Assembly: GCA_022801475.1 (NCBI GenBank)
Contig: JAAWSH010000247.1
Location: forward strand, 1 to 19,298
Length of the DNA: 19,298 nucleotides
Source: Acutalibacter sp.
GTDB lineage: Bacteria > Bacillota > Clostridia > Oscillospirales > Acutalibacteraceae
Reading direction: 5' to 3'
Part shown: positions 5,909-13,448 of the stretch, one piece after another
How positions within the stretch are numbered: position 1 is the first letter of the stretch
How the letters are laid out: each line of letters begins with the position of its first letter
Program-made: the position numbers and the translations under genes
Notes under the pieces: model-generated
What the model saw: the letters and a program-made list of their open reading frames with translations, nothing else
The model's database searches: none
What the model was told of the DNA's origin: nothing

Positions 5909-7198
5909 TTACCGCCTTGCATATTGTTTATCTTCCAGAAATACAGCGTCATATACAGCACGACGCAGCTTTTTGGCCGGAGACTCAGGCAATGTACAGT
6001 CCGCGGGCAGCTGCAAAAGATTGACAATTAAGTCATAGGCCCGGTATGTTGTCCCGTCAAAGGACTCTGACCGTTCCGGAATCAGGCGCAGCGTACGTTT
6101 CTTTCCTACCGCTTTCATGATTTTCAGTTTTCCAAACAGTCGGGAAAGGATTTCTTCAGGATTAGCAATGCGCAAATCTTGGAAATGCTTCATCTGTTTA
6201 AGAAAGCCCGAATATTTGGAGAGAATCTCTCTTGAAATACTCTCAGGAAAGGCTTGAATGCTCGCTTTCCCATTGTGCTCCATCAATATACCAGGTCCCT
6301 CTACAATGGAATCTCCTATTCTCCACGTAGGGAACGCCGACAGACTGGCATCGCAGGTATCAGATGTGGTAATACATATTCCGGGGATAAAATGATCCGG
6401 CAGCTGAAATTCCTTTTGAAAGCGTGTCCCCATATCCGGAAATTCCAGGTAAACGGTACTCACAAAGGAATTGACTTTCCAGCTATGACAATGCGGACGT
6501 TCCTTTGCCATCATCTGCAGCGCGTCAACCACATCCTTGAAAATCGTCTGCGGAATATACTGATAGTGACCGGAGCCCAGCATCATAATTTTGCGGATTC
6601 CACTGCCAGGCAGGGTACGAATCAAAGCTGTCAGGGTTTGCGGCTCATTTTTCAGCCTTCTTGCGATAAATGCAGTCCGCTCCACCGAAGTATCATAGAT
6701 CGCATCTCCATACAGCTTTATACGCGCACATAAGGATTCTGCCAATTTCGGCGATGTAAAATAGAATTTCTTCTTATATCGGATAAATAGGCGGCTCTGC
6801 TCCTTTGATTCTATGAAGAGGTCTTTTGACCCGCCTTTCTCCAATATCTGCTTGAGTGAAATCGCTTGGAGCGACTCCAACTCCGCAGAAAAGAAATCCT
6901 GAATCCGACCCAGACAGATGATTTCTTTATTCACGATATCCGGTGACGGCGTAATCTTGCCGGAGAAGGATAGACTAGGTATAAAACTGTTCTTCAAAAC
7001 ATCCGCATCCACTACCGGCAGCAGCTCCATCTGTTCTGTTGCCATTGACATCGTAAACGTGTTCGTACTCAACTCGCTCACCGCGTCTAAGAACTCATTC
7101 AAATCAGTCCCTTCTAATGTAAATTTATCACTCAGCTCTGTACATAACATCAATTTCGTCCCTCGCTTTCCAACCTCAAGGCTTACTCCAATCGTCAT
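5909..7198 (-). CDS. 429-residue cytoplasmic protein of unknown function in the Tad regulon
   Basis: I do not firmly recognise this protein. It has no signal peptide or membrane helix. Its middle and C-terminal parts (GSGHYQYIP near 210, ICITTSDTCDASLSAFPTWRIGDSIV, then GTTYRAYDLIVNLLQLP near the end) faintly recall phage and plasmid DUF932-type proteins, but the match is too weak to name. ATG 7198 is used here; a GTG two codons earlier (7204) is equally possible. The ribosome site is poor (GAAGTG), and the shared 23-nt element ends only about 8 nt upstream, so the leader must be very short. It is the first gene of a two-gene unit with the membrane-anchored 5257-5856 protein and lies directly after the pseudopilin operon. 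Confidence 0.75.
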   Translation of the reverse strand: MTIGVSLEVGKRGTKLMLCTELSDKFTLEGTDLNEFLDAVSELSTNTFTMSMATEQMELLPVVDADVLKNSFIPSLSFSGKITPSPDIVNKEIICLGRIQDFFSAELESLQAISLKQILEKGGSKDLFIESKEQSRLFIRYKKKFYFTSPKLAESLCARIKLYGDAIYDTSVERTAFIARRLKNEPQTLTALIRTLPGSGIRKIMMLGSGHYQYIPQTIFKDVVDALQMMAKERPHCHSWKVNSFVSTVYLEFPDMGTRFQKEFQLPDHFIPGICITTSDTCDASLSAFPTWRIGDSIVEGPGILMEHNGKASIQAFPESISREILSKYSGFLKQMKHFQDLRIANPEEILSRLFGKLKIMKAVGKKRTLRLIPERSESFDGTTYRAYDLIVNLLQLPADCTLPESPAKKLRRAVYDAVFLEDKQYARR

Positions 7199-7206
7199 AT
7201 TCACTT

Positions 7207-7229
7207 CAATTTGAATATGAAAGACATTG
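7207..7229 (-). promoter_or_regulatory. Shared Tad-regulon element, copy B
   Basis: This carries the invariant TCTTTCATA with CAATG before it and a TG at the fixed downstream position; the block after the 9-mer reads TTCA where the other copies have YTTA. It stands unusually close to the start codon it serves (7198), which limits the 5' leader to about ten nt if this is the promoter. Confidence 0.7.
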
Positions 7230-7262
7230 ACCTGATTTTGGATACAGCAAGAAACGGTAAGA

Positions 7263-7289
7263 GGCAGACGCCATTTTAAGCCGCCTGCC
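7263..7289 (-). terminator. Hairpin after the pseudopilin operon
   Basis: Arms 7263-7270 and 7282-7289 (GGCAG with CTGCC plus CG/CG across one mismatch) form a stem just past the stop codon of the last pseudopilin gene. No proper T run follows on the minus strand, so it may be a weak terminator or an RNA-stabilising 3' hairpin. Confidence 0.45.
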
Positions 7290-7295
7290 CCTTTG

Positions 7296-7706
7296 TTATG
7301 GACTAATTAGCCGAGATATCGCTTCTTTGGTAATTTGGAAAGAGGTCTCTTGACTGGACCTTGGAAACCAAAAATCCCGTTCCGACGTTACCTGCACGCG
7401 TACCTGGTTCGACGAGAGAGTGCTATAATCAATCCGCATGGATATGGGGTTATCAAAATCCGCACTGGAGGCTAGCAATAAACTGCTCATCATAGCAACC
7501 TTTCCCTGGTCTAGCGTGTTGTCATAGCTCATTCCATATGCCGCACTTCCGTCTGCAATGAGATCTGCCCTTGTCTGGGCTACGACCGCCCCCTGAAACA
7601 GATTGACGGTTTCTGCGACTCCAGCCATAAGAAACAGCCCTAACACACAAATCAGCGTACCCACCAGTATGCTTCCATTCCCTTTTCTCCAGTTAATCCT
7701 ACGCAT
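7296..7706 (-). CDS. TadG/TadE-like pseudopilin
   Basis: This 136-residue protein has a short basic leader (MRRINWRKGNG), then a hydrophobic helix of about 23 residues from SILVGTLICV and an outer domain. That is the arrangement of class III (Tad) pseudopilins cut after Gly11 by prepilin peptidase. The conserved Glu at +5 of typical pilins is Gly16 here. The following VAETVNLFQGAVVAQTRADLIADGSAAYG matches the region after the helix in TadE/TadG proteins, where residues of this kind pack against the filament. It lies nine nt after the upstream pseudopilin gene, has the same NWRxG leader motif as that protein, and follows AGGAGG closely. A minor or priming subunit of the filament is the likely role. 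Confidence 0.8.
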   Translation of the reverse strand: MRRINWRKGNGSILVGTLICVLGLFLMAGVAETVNLFQGAVVAQTRADLIADGSAAYGMSYDNTLDQGKVAMMSSLLLASSADFDNPISMRIDYSTLSSNQVRVQVTSERDFWFPRSSQETSFQITKEAISRLISP

Positions 7707-7715
7707 AATCTCCTC

Positions 7716-8153
7716 CTATGGATTGGATGCCGGCACTGCCGGCCTTTCAATCATCATTGTAATATCTGCGGTTACCGTTGAGGTTGTCCATGGCGAAATG
7801 GTATTGACCTTCACTTCAACTGTGCATTTGATCAATCCCCCCTTCTGCCATGTTGCGCCCATATAATTTTGCAGTGTAACCGTGGCAGAGCCTGCTTCTA
7901 CTCCAGGAATTTCGTAAATCATATCCTCCACAATCAATTCTGCCGCCTGTTGCGCCTGTGCCTGATTTTCGCAGATGACTGCCGCCCTGGCTGCAGAATA
8001 AGTGGTATATTCCACGGACTGCCTGGCTATCCCCAACTGGGACGCCATAATCACTGCACAGAATACCAGCATGATTACCGGAAGAATCAAGGTGAACCCA
8101 ATCAATTCTCCGCCGCCCTGTCTCCAATTTACTTTCCTTATAATACGATGCAT
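7716..8153 (-). CDS. tadE: TadE-like pseudopilin
   Basis: This 145-residue protein has the leader MHRIIRKVNWRQGG, then GELIGFTLILPVIMLVFCAVI, a canonical TadE-type helix, and the downstream pattern RQSVEYTTYSAARAAVI seen in TadE proteins. Cleavage is expected after Gly14; +5 is then Gly19 instead of Glu, while Phe+6 and the LxLP pattern are kept. The start at 8153 follows GGAGG at 9 nt and overlaps the end of the prepilin peptidase gene by 16 nt, indicating coupled translation. The C-terminal part (about 80-145) is beta-rich and should be exposed outside the membrane. In Tad systems such proteins help assemble or tip the Flp filament. Confidence 0.85.
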   Translation of the reverse strand: MHRIIRKVNWRQGGGELIGFTLILPVIMLVFCAVIMASQLGIARQSVEYTTYSAARAAVICENQAQAQQAAELIVEDMIYEIPGVEAGSATVTLQNYMGATWQKGGLIKCTVEVKVNTISPWTTSTVTADITMMIERPAVPASNP

Positions 8154-8620
8154 ATGATTACACCTCCTGCCAACCCGCAAAATATGTACGGCGCAAACTT
8201 CGCCTTTCTGCCCGTTCCAAGGCTGCTGTCAAATCGGAATTTGAAAAGGGAGCATATTCCGGCTCGAATGTCCTTTTGTGTCTCCTCTCTATGCCGGATT
8301 AGTTCTACCGACAAAAGCAGCAATGCGGCCGTCAGCGCGGTTACAGCAAGACAGAAGCCTCCATTCAAGGCTCCGAGTGCCATCAGCAGTTTCAAATCCC
8401 CCATGCCTATAATGGACAAAGTACCGGTTAAAAATAAAGCCAGTAACAGGATACAGCGCTCGACCCCTGCCCCCGCACCGTACTGCCAAAAGATATACAG
8501 AACTCCCAGCAGCATGGCAGGGAATGTGAGCCAGTTTGGTATTCTCCCCCATTTCAGATCCAGCAATGCCGCGGCTGCGGCGACCAAAAGAGAAGCTATG
8601 ACTGTTATCTGATCCATCAT
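8138..8620 (-). CDS. cpaA: A24 prepilin peptidase of the pilin operon (CpaA/TadV)
   Basis: This 160-residue membrane protein has six or so hydrophobic segments and both A24 catalytic aspartates: Asp21 in DLKWGRIPN and Asp75 in GMGDLK. It lacks the N-terminal methylase domain of classical type IV peptidases, as is normal for Tad enzymes. It should cut the Flp pilin encoded just upstream and the two pseudopilins just downstream. Two ATGs in tandem (8620, 8617) are possible starts; the ribosome site is weak, so translation probably depends on the pilin gene ending 3 nt before. It is about twenty residues longer than the second peptidase at 1328-1750 and clearly diverged from it. Confidence 0.9.
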   Translation of the reverse strand: MMDQITVIASLLVAAAAALLDLKWGRIPNWLTFPAMLLGVLYIFWQYGAGAGVERCILLLALFLTGTLSIIGMGDLKLLMALGALNGGFCLAVTALTAALLLLSVELIRHREETQKDIRAGICSLFKFRFDSSLGTGRKAKFAPYIFCGLAGGVIICIVL

Positions 8621-8623
8621 ATA

Positions 8624-8839
8624 TTACGGCGTTACACCGCCGCCTCCGCCACCACCGCCAGTGCCTCCGCCAATATTGATGCCGTCGATCAAATCCTTAG
8701 CTTCATTGACCTTGTTTTCCGCTGCCGTGACGACTCCCTGTATTGCAATAGCTAAAACTGCCACGATTGCAATCACTAGGGCGAACTGGATCAGTTCCGC
8801 GCCTTCCTCCTCTTTCCAGAATTGTTTCAAGTATGCCAT
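8624..8839 (-). CDS. flp: Flp-type major pilin with glycine-rich tail
   Basis: This is a 71-residue Flp/Fap pilin. The leader MAYLKQFWKEEEG is followed by AELIQFALVIAIVAVLAIAIQGVV, the single assembly helix, then a short polar segment. Cleavage is expected after Gly13, leaving Gln18 at +5 where Flp pilins normally have Glu, followed by Phe instead of Tyr. The C-terminus is unusual: an uninterrupted eight-glycine run, written with mixed GGC/GGT/GGA codons, before VTP. ATG 8839 is chosen for its GGAGG site at 9 nt; an upstream ATG at 8884 falls inside the shared promoter-like element and is rejected. It is the first gene of the filament operon and probably the most abundant product. Confidence 0.9.
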   Translation of the reverse strand: MAYLKQFWKEEEGAELIQFALVIAIVAVLAIAIQGVVTAAENKVNEAKDLIDGINIGGGTGGGGGGGGVTP

Positions 8840-8881
8840 GTTTCCTGTCCTCCTTTCCAGTTTGTGTTTGACGTTATCCGT

Positions 8882-8904
8882 CATAGTAAGTATGAAAGAT
8901 ATTG
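8882..8904 (-). promoter_or_regulatory. Shared Tad-regulon element, copy C
   Basis: This carries the invariant TCTTTCATA with CAATA before it, CTTA after it and TG at the fixed position. It begins 3 nt after the tadC stop codon and stands about 43 nt upstream of the pilin start, giving the pilin operon its own control point within an otherwise continuous gene string. Confidence 0.72.
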
Positions 8905-8907
8905 AGC

Positions 8908-9759
8908 TTACATTGAAGAAATCTGCAGCATGATTGGAATCAACATGATTGCCAGAAGCGGAATGATTTTGAAAATCATGACCGGCAGCAAAATCGTATT
9001 GGATAGCTTTGCTGCCCGTTCCTTTGCTTCCAGGAGATTCGACTGCTTGATTTCTGCGGATTTCCTGACCACGATTTCTGAGATAGATATTCCCTTTTCA
9101 TACCCGGCGATCAGCGCCAGAACAAAATCGGAAAATACACCGACATCATACTTCAGTGCTACCTCTTCCAACGCCCGCTGCCAGCTTTTGGCCCCCAGCT
9201 CTGTTTCGGCCATCACCAGCAGAAGCTCTTCTGATACAACACATGGGATATCCTGTGCGGTAGTTTTTATAGCAGACTCCACAGGAACGCCGATTTCTAC
9301 CGCCGTAGCAAACAAATCAATAAACCGGGGCAGATCCTCCGCCAGCTTTTGCCTGCGCATTTTAGCCTGCTTGCCAAGCTGCTGTTCCTGATATGGTCCC
9401 AGGCAGAAAAATATAGCAATCCCCATAAGTGCGGCCGCAACATTTTTCAGTAAAATGAATAAAAGTAACGACAGCAAAAAGGAGGCGATCCCCACCATTC
9501 GCATTCCCGCCTCTCTTTTCCAGTTCGGTTCGATACGCAGAATACGACAGTTCCGGATATATTTATCGTAGGACATGCCCAGTTTTGCCGTTTTCTTCTT
9601 CGGGTCTGACTGTGAGAAGAAAGCGTCATATATTTTTTCAAAAAAATTGCTAAACAGCCACTCTTCCGAGGTCTGGCGTCCCATTTTTCTGGAGGCTCCC
9701 CCAAAAGCGGCTAGTACGAACAGAAACATGGACGCTCCTGCGCTGATTGCAATCCACAT
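8908..9759 (-). CDS. tadC: Tad inner-membrane platform protein TadC
   Basis: This 283-residue protein has a T2SS F (GspF) domain. There is one transmembrane segment at the N-terminus, a pair in the middle (around 88-122, ASFLLSLLLFILL...ALMGIAIFF) and one at the end (ILLPVMIFKIIPLLAIMLIPIML). Between them lies the cytoplasmic helical bundle with LPRFIDLFATAVEIGVPVESAI and the GYEKGISISEIV segment characteristic of TadB/TadC. With TadB it forms the membrane platform turned by the TadA ATPase during pilin assembly. It starts two nt after tadB ends, with GGAGG at the right distance. It is the last gene of the cpaB-led operon. Confidence 0.93.
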   Translation of the reverse strand: MWIAISAGASMFLFVLAAFGGASRKMGRQTSEEWLFSNFFEKIYDAFFSQSDPKKKTAKLGMSYDKYIRNCRILRIEPNWKREAGMRMVGIASFLLSLLLFILLKNVAAALMGIAIFFCLGPYQEQQLGKQAKMRRQKLAEDLPRFIDLFATAVEIGVPVESAIKTTAQDIPCVVSEELLLVMAETELGAKSWQRALEEVALKYDVGVFSDFVLALIAGYEKGISISEIVVRKSAEIKQSNLLEAKERAAKLSNTILLPVMIFKIIPLLAIMLIPIMLQISSM

Positions 9760-9760
9760 A

Positions 9761-10645
9761 TCACTGCCCTCCTGTTCCGCGTTTCACTGTTTTCCGGATA
9801 ACGGCTGATCCCACCAAAGTAAACAGAATAATCCCTATAAACACCCCGGTCATCACCGGTGTTTGAAAGAAAATCTCGATATACTGCGGGGATCCCATGA
9901 CCAACCCAAAAATGATAATCAGAGGAAGGACATCCATGGTCAGGATCGTGATCCTTGTATCGGCGAACAGGCTTTTTATCTCCCGGCGCAGCAGAATCCG
10001 GTTGCTGATATTCCTTGCAACTGTCTCTACCACCTTTGCCTCGTTGCCGCCAAGTTCGTTCTGTAAAGCCAGGGAAAGCGCCACGTCCATCGCGTCTTCA
10101 TTCCCAAAGTTTTGCGCCGCCCGCATAAACGCTTCTTTGACGCTGATGCCGACCTGCAGGTCAGAATCAATCTGCCGGAAAATTTCTTTGATACTTTCAT
10201 GGATGAAAGGACTCTGGCACAGATCGGATACGGATTGCTGGATCGTAAGACCGGAACGTAGGGATGCGGCCATTTGCTGCAGTGCCTGTGCATACCGGTT
10301 TTCAAACTGTTTCTTTTTCCGCTCGCTGTTCAGACGAAGCAAAACCTCCGGTAGAAGCAGGCCCACCAAGCCTCCTGCCAGTGAAATTTCTATAGGCTGG
10401 CCGCTTATCATGAAAATAAGGAGAACTCCTACAAATCCGAACAGGCCGATTGCCAGATAGGTCTGGAAAGCAAGGCTGTTTCCGTATTGTTTCAGATGGA
10501 GGCGTAGTTTCTCTCCAATTTCGTCGAAGAGATCCCTCCGGCGTTCCCCATGTAATCCCCGCTGAGTCCTCAATTTCAGGATCAAAGCAAGGGCAAAGCA
10601 GAAAATAGCCCCGCAAACCGGCAAGAAAATAAAGCTATATTTCAT
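9761..10645 (-). CDS. tadB: Tad inner-membrane platform protein TadB
   Basis: This 294-residue protein has N-terminal membrane segments (about 4-24 and 62-100), a GspF-type cytoplasmic domain (YAQALQQMAASLRSGLTIQQSV, a typical TadB line, then VGISVKEAFMRAA and ELGGNEAKVVETVARNI) and two C-terminal membrane helices (about 235-285). Its role is the platform partner of TadC on which TadA acts. GGAGGG stands 8 nt before the ATG, and the gene lies 15 nt after tadA. Gene order cpaB-tadZ-tadA-tadB-tadC is the normal one for Firmicutes Tad loci. Confidence 0.93.
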   Translation of the reverse strand: MKYSFIFLPVCGAIFCFALALILKLRTQRGLHGERRRDLFDEIGEKLRLHLKQYGNSLAFQTYLAIGLFGFVGVLLIFMISGQPIEISLAGGLVGLLLPEVLLRLNSERKKKQFENRYAQALQQMAASLRSGLTIQQSVSDLCQSPFIHESIKEIFRQIDSDLQVGISVKEAFMRAAQNFGNEDAMDVALSLALQNELGGNEAKVVETVARNISNRILLRREIKSLFADTRITILTMDVLPLIIIFGLVMGSPQYIEIFFQTPVMTGVFIGIILFTLVGSAVIRKTVKRGTGGQ

Positions 10646-10660
10646 TTCACTATCCCTCCT

Positions 10661-11989
10661 CTACACACGCTTAAAAATCGCTTCATCCACGGACATCTTA
10701 TTCCCTTTCAGTTTTTCCAAAAGCTTTTTTGGAGTATAGCCGGTAGCCTGGAATTGTCCATCCCGGTACACAAAAACATCCTGCAGTTTTAGCTGACGCT
10801 GCTCTAACCCCGCCACATGAGTAATGTGAGTCACCTTACGGCTTCCGTCAACCATTCGGGACACATGAACAATCAAATCAAGCGCTTCTGAAAGCTGAAT
10901 CGCCTGTGCCTCCGGAGTAAATGCGCTATCTCCGTACATGGAATATAGAATAGGCATTCGAGCTTTGATCAGGTTTAGTGGGGAGTTTGCATGCACTGTA
11001 GAAAGACTTCCCTCGTGTCCTGTACTCATTGCGCTGACCATATCTACAATGGTCTCATCGCGGATCTCGCCGACGATAATCCTGTCCGGTCGCATGCGGA
11101 GCGCATTTTTTACCAGGGAACGCACCGAAACCGACAGGACGCTGGCATCTCCCACAGCATGCCTTGCCTCCAGGCGCCGGATATTCATTCTGTTGTGTTT
11201 CAGTTCGCAGCTGTCCTCAATGGTCACGACCAGCTCATGTTCGGGAATCCCTAACAAAAGCATATTAAGAAGCGTTGTCTTTCCACTTCCTGTCCCTCCT
11301 GAGACGATAATGCTGGCTTTCCCTTCCACAGCTCGCATCAAAAAGTAAAGCATTTTTTCATCCAGGCTATGAAAGGACAGATAATCCTCCCCGGTATATA
11401 CCTTATCCGGAAACCGACGGATTGTGAGCGTGGCCCCGTCTGGGGAAATCGGAGGAATTGTGGCATTGACGCGGGAGCCGTCTTTCAAACGGGCGTCTAC
11501 CAAGGGCGTATGGAGATTGATTTGTCTGCCGACTGGCTGGATGATACGGTTAATAACCGTCATCAGGTGCGCCTCGCTGGTAAATTCCGCATCCGTAGCC
11601 TCTACAAGGCCGTTCCTTTCTACAGAAATGCGGTTGTATCTCTGAACAATGATTTCTGTCACCGACGGGTCATGCAGAAAAGGATCCACAGGGCCGAGGC
11701 CAATAATGCTGGAGAGTACGATTTTTTCTATCCGCACCTTTACGGTATAGTCATCCGCCTCCAGTTTTAAGATTTCATTCCGCACATAGTTCTTGATTTT
11801 CCCCTGTATCTCTTCTGTCAGGCCTTTTTTGGATATCTCCTCTTTGAAGTGATTGGATACCGTCTGAATCAGTTCATCGGCAAATTCCTGCTCTGAACCC
11901 GTCGGTCGTATGGTCATATTCCGGACGCTCTGCTCTGCCCGAATTTTCTTCTCCGTATCCTTGCTGATACGGTCTTTAAGCAATGACAT
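10661..11989 (-). CDS. tadA: Tad assembly ATPase TadA/CpaF
   Basis: This 442-residue protein is a member of the VirB11/GspE secretion ATPases. Residues about 35-200 are the N-terminal domain (SSIIGLGPVDPFLHDPSVTEI is characteristic of CpaF). Walker A is GGTGSGKT at 231-238, the Asp box IEDSCEL near 257-263, Walker B RIIVGEIRD at 303-311 and the His box TGHEGSLSTVHAN at 323-335; all key residues are intact, so it should be active. It hydrolyses ATP at the inner face of the membrane to drive filament assembly, and in some systems retraction. The start codon follows the tadZ stop without a gap, with GAGG 8 nt upstream. Confidence 0.96.
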   Translation of the reverse strand: MSLLKDRISKDTEKKIRAEQSVRNMTIRPTGSEQEFADELIQTVSNHFKEEISKKGLTEEIQGKIKNYVRNEILKLEADDYTVKVRIEKIVLSSIIGLGPVDPFLHDPSVTEIIVQRYNRISVERNGLVEATDAEFTSEAHLMTVINRIIQPVGRQINLHTPLVDARLKDGSRVNATIPPISPDGATLTIRRFPDKVYTGEDYLSFHSLDEKMLYFLMRAVEGKASIIVSGGTGSGKTTLLNMLLLGIPEHELVVTIEDSCELKHNRMNIRRLEARHAVGDASVLSVSVRSLVKNALRMRPDRIIVGEIRDETIVDMVSAMSTGHEGSLSTVHANSPLNLIKARMPILYSMYGDSAFTPEAQAIQLSEALDLIVHVSRMVDGSRKVTHITHVAGLEQRQLKLQDVFVYRDGQFQATGYTPKKLLEKLKGNKMSVDEAIFKRV

Positions 11990-13438
11990 TTACGATTCCT
12001 CCTTCCCGGAAAACATTCTCTTCCATAATCCTTTGCGCGGTTCCTCTGCCAGCAGCTTCTCACCCGTCTCGTTGAGATACCGGATCACGTTTCTCATTTG
12101 CTTTGTCATATCGTGTGAAGCAGAGAAGACAACCGGCTTCCCAAAATTGTTGCAGCGAATAATGGACGGGTCATGCTTGATCTTGGCCCAGCAGGGATAA
12201 GAAAAGCTTTCTTCCAGTTCCGAAACGGATATCCCTGTTGCCTTGGCCGACATAATATCATTAATAACCAAACGGATTTTCGAGCTGTCAAATTTGATAG
12301 ACTCAAGTGTTCGGATCAGCATATCCAGGCAATGGGCGCAGGATATATCCTGCGTGACAACCAGCAAAGCATATTCCGCCTGCTCCAATGCCAGAAGGGT
12401 TGTATCCTTCAGGTCGTTTCCCGTATCATAGATAACAAAATCCATCCCCGCGTTCTCCCGCAGATTGCGCATGATAATCTGCAGCTCTTCGGATGTAATA
12501 TCCAGACTGGCCGCATGGGACTGGGGAGCCAAAAGCGCATAAAGCCCGGTATCTTCTTTTTTCTGAAGAAAATCCTGAATTTCTTTTTCCGTATAGGATA
12601 TCAAGTCTCCGTTTTCTCCACAGGAGAGCCGCTTTCGGACATCTTGCACCCAGGCCTCAATCGTTTTCCCTCTCATGTTGTAATCCAAGGCTGTACAGAC
12701 GTCCCCAAATCCGATATCGAAATCAACGATACAGGTCTGGAACCTCCCCCTACCATGGCTGGTAAGCGCCATACAGCAGGCGAGCTGCGTTGCGACGGTT
12801 GTTTTCCCCACTCCGCCCTTTGTAGAAGTCACTGTTACCGTGACGGCCTTCTTTTCCAACGTGCGTTCCTGCTCTTTTTTAAGCAGAAGATCTGTTTCCT
12901 GCCGCACCCTGGACTCCCTAAGTTCCAAAATACTGGAAACCCTGTCTTTTTCCCGGTTTTCCTTTACCGGCTGGCTAGTAGGTCCGGCAGGCCGATGTAT
13001 GCTTTGACGCCAAGAAGAAAAATCCTCACCGACTGGCTTCGTCTCTCGATTCCCGCCGCTTTCCGGTATAGGTACTGGCGACAGATGATCGGCGCGCTCG
13101 CCCGGCATTCCAAGCAGCATACTCAAAATCTGGGAAGAACTGCTTATCATGCCAAGGTTCGCGATATTTCTGGCCGCAAACTGTCCCTGCCCGTCCCGGG
13201 TCAAACAGTAACCCATCACCTGACTTGCAGAAAGTCCGCTTTCAAAGCCTTCAGGCAGTTCATCCAGCATATTTTCACAGATGACTACGATTTGGCCGGA
13301 AAAGGTATCCTCCAGGTCCCGGTATTTTGCTCCATCAGAAATCTCCGTAATCAGGCACTCGCATTCGTCCAATAATGCCCGCATTTTAACGTCATGCAGA
13401 AAATCCGCTCTTTTATCACAAATCACATAGCGTTTCAT
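11990..13438 (-). CDS. tadZ: TadZ/CpaE, MinD-like ATPase that positions the Tad machine
   Basis: This 482-residue protein has an N-terminal receiver-like domain (about 1-110, MKRYVICDKRADFLHDVKMRA), a Pro/Glu-rich and then charged linker (about 115-195), and a ParA/MinD ATPase domain. The deviant Walker A is KGGVGKTT at 207-214, and CIVDFDIGFGDV (236-247) is the Walker A' region, with DFVIYDTG as Walker B. CpaE/TadZ proteins place the secretion machine in the cell. The start at 13438 follows GAGGTGA; the open frame extends to 13615 but would overlap cpaB. It comes 10 nt after cpaB and runs straight into tadA. Confidence 0.92.
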   Translation of the reverse strand: MKRYVICDKRADFLHDVKMRALLDECECLITEISDGAKYRDLEDTFSGQIVVICENMLDELPEGFESGLSASQVMGYCLTRDGQGQFAARNIANLGMISSSSQILSMLLGMPGERADHLSPVPIPESGGNRETKPVGEDFSSWRQSIHRPAGPTSQPVKENREKDRVSSILELRESRVRQETDLLLKKEQERTLEKKAVTVTVTSTKGGVGKTTVATQLACCMALTSHGRGRFQTCIVDFDIGFGDVCTALDYNMRGKTIEAWVQDVRKRLSCGENGDLISYTEKEIQDFLQKKEDTGLYALLAPQSHAASLDITSEELQIIMRNLRENAGMDFVIYDTGNDLKDTTLLALEQAEYALLVVTQDISCAHCLDMLIRTLESIKFDSSKIRLVINDIMSAKATGISVSELEESFSYPCWAKIKHDPSIIRCNNFGKPVVFSASHDMTKQMRNVIRYLNETGEKLLAEEPRKGLWKRMFSGKEES

Positions 13439-13448
13439 ACCTTTCACC

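Noticed and set aside
8840-8884. Longer pilin beginning at ATG 8884
   Set aside because: That ATG is part of the shared 23-nt element and has no Shine-Dalgarno sequence. The 8839 ATG has GGAGG at proper spacing and gives a normal Flp leader.
12173-13375. Long plus-strand open frame (400 codons) opposite tadZ
   Set aside because: It is a mirror of the tadZ coding sequence, with no ribosome site or recognisable domain; tadZ has intact Walker motifs.
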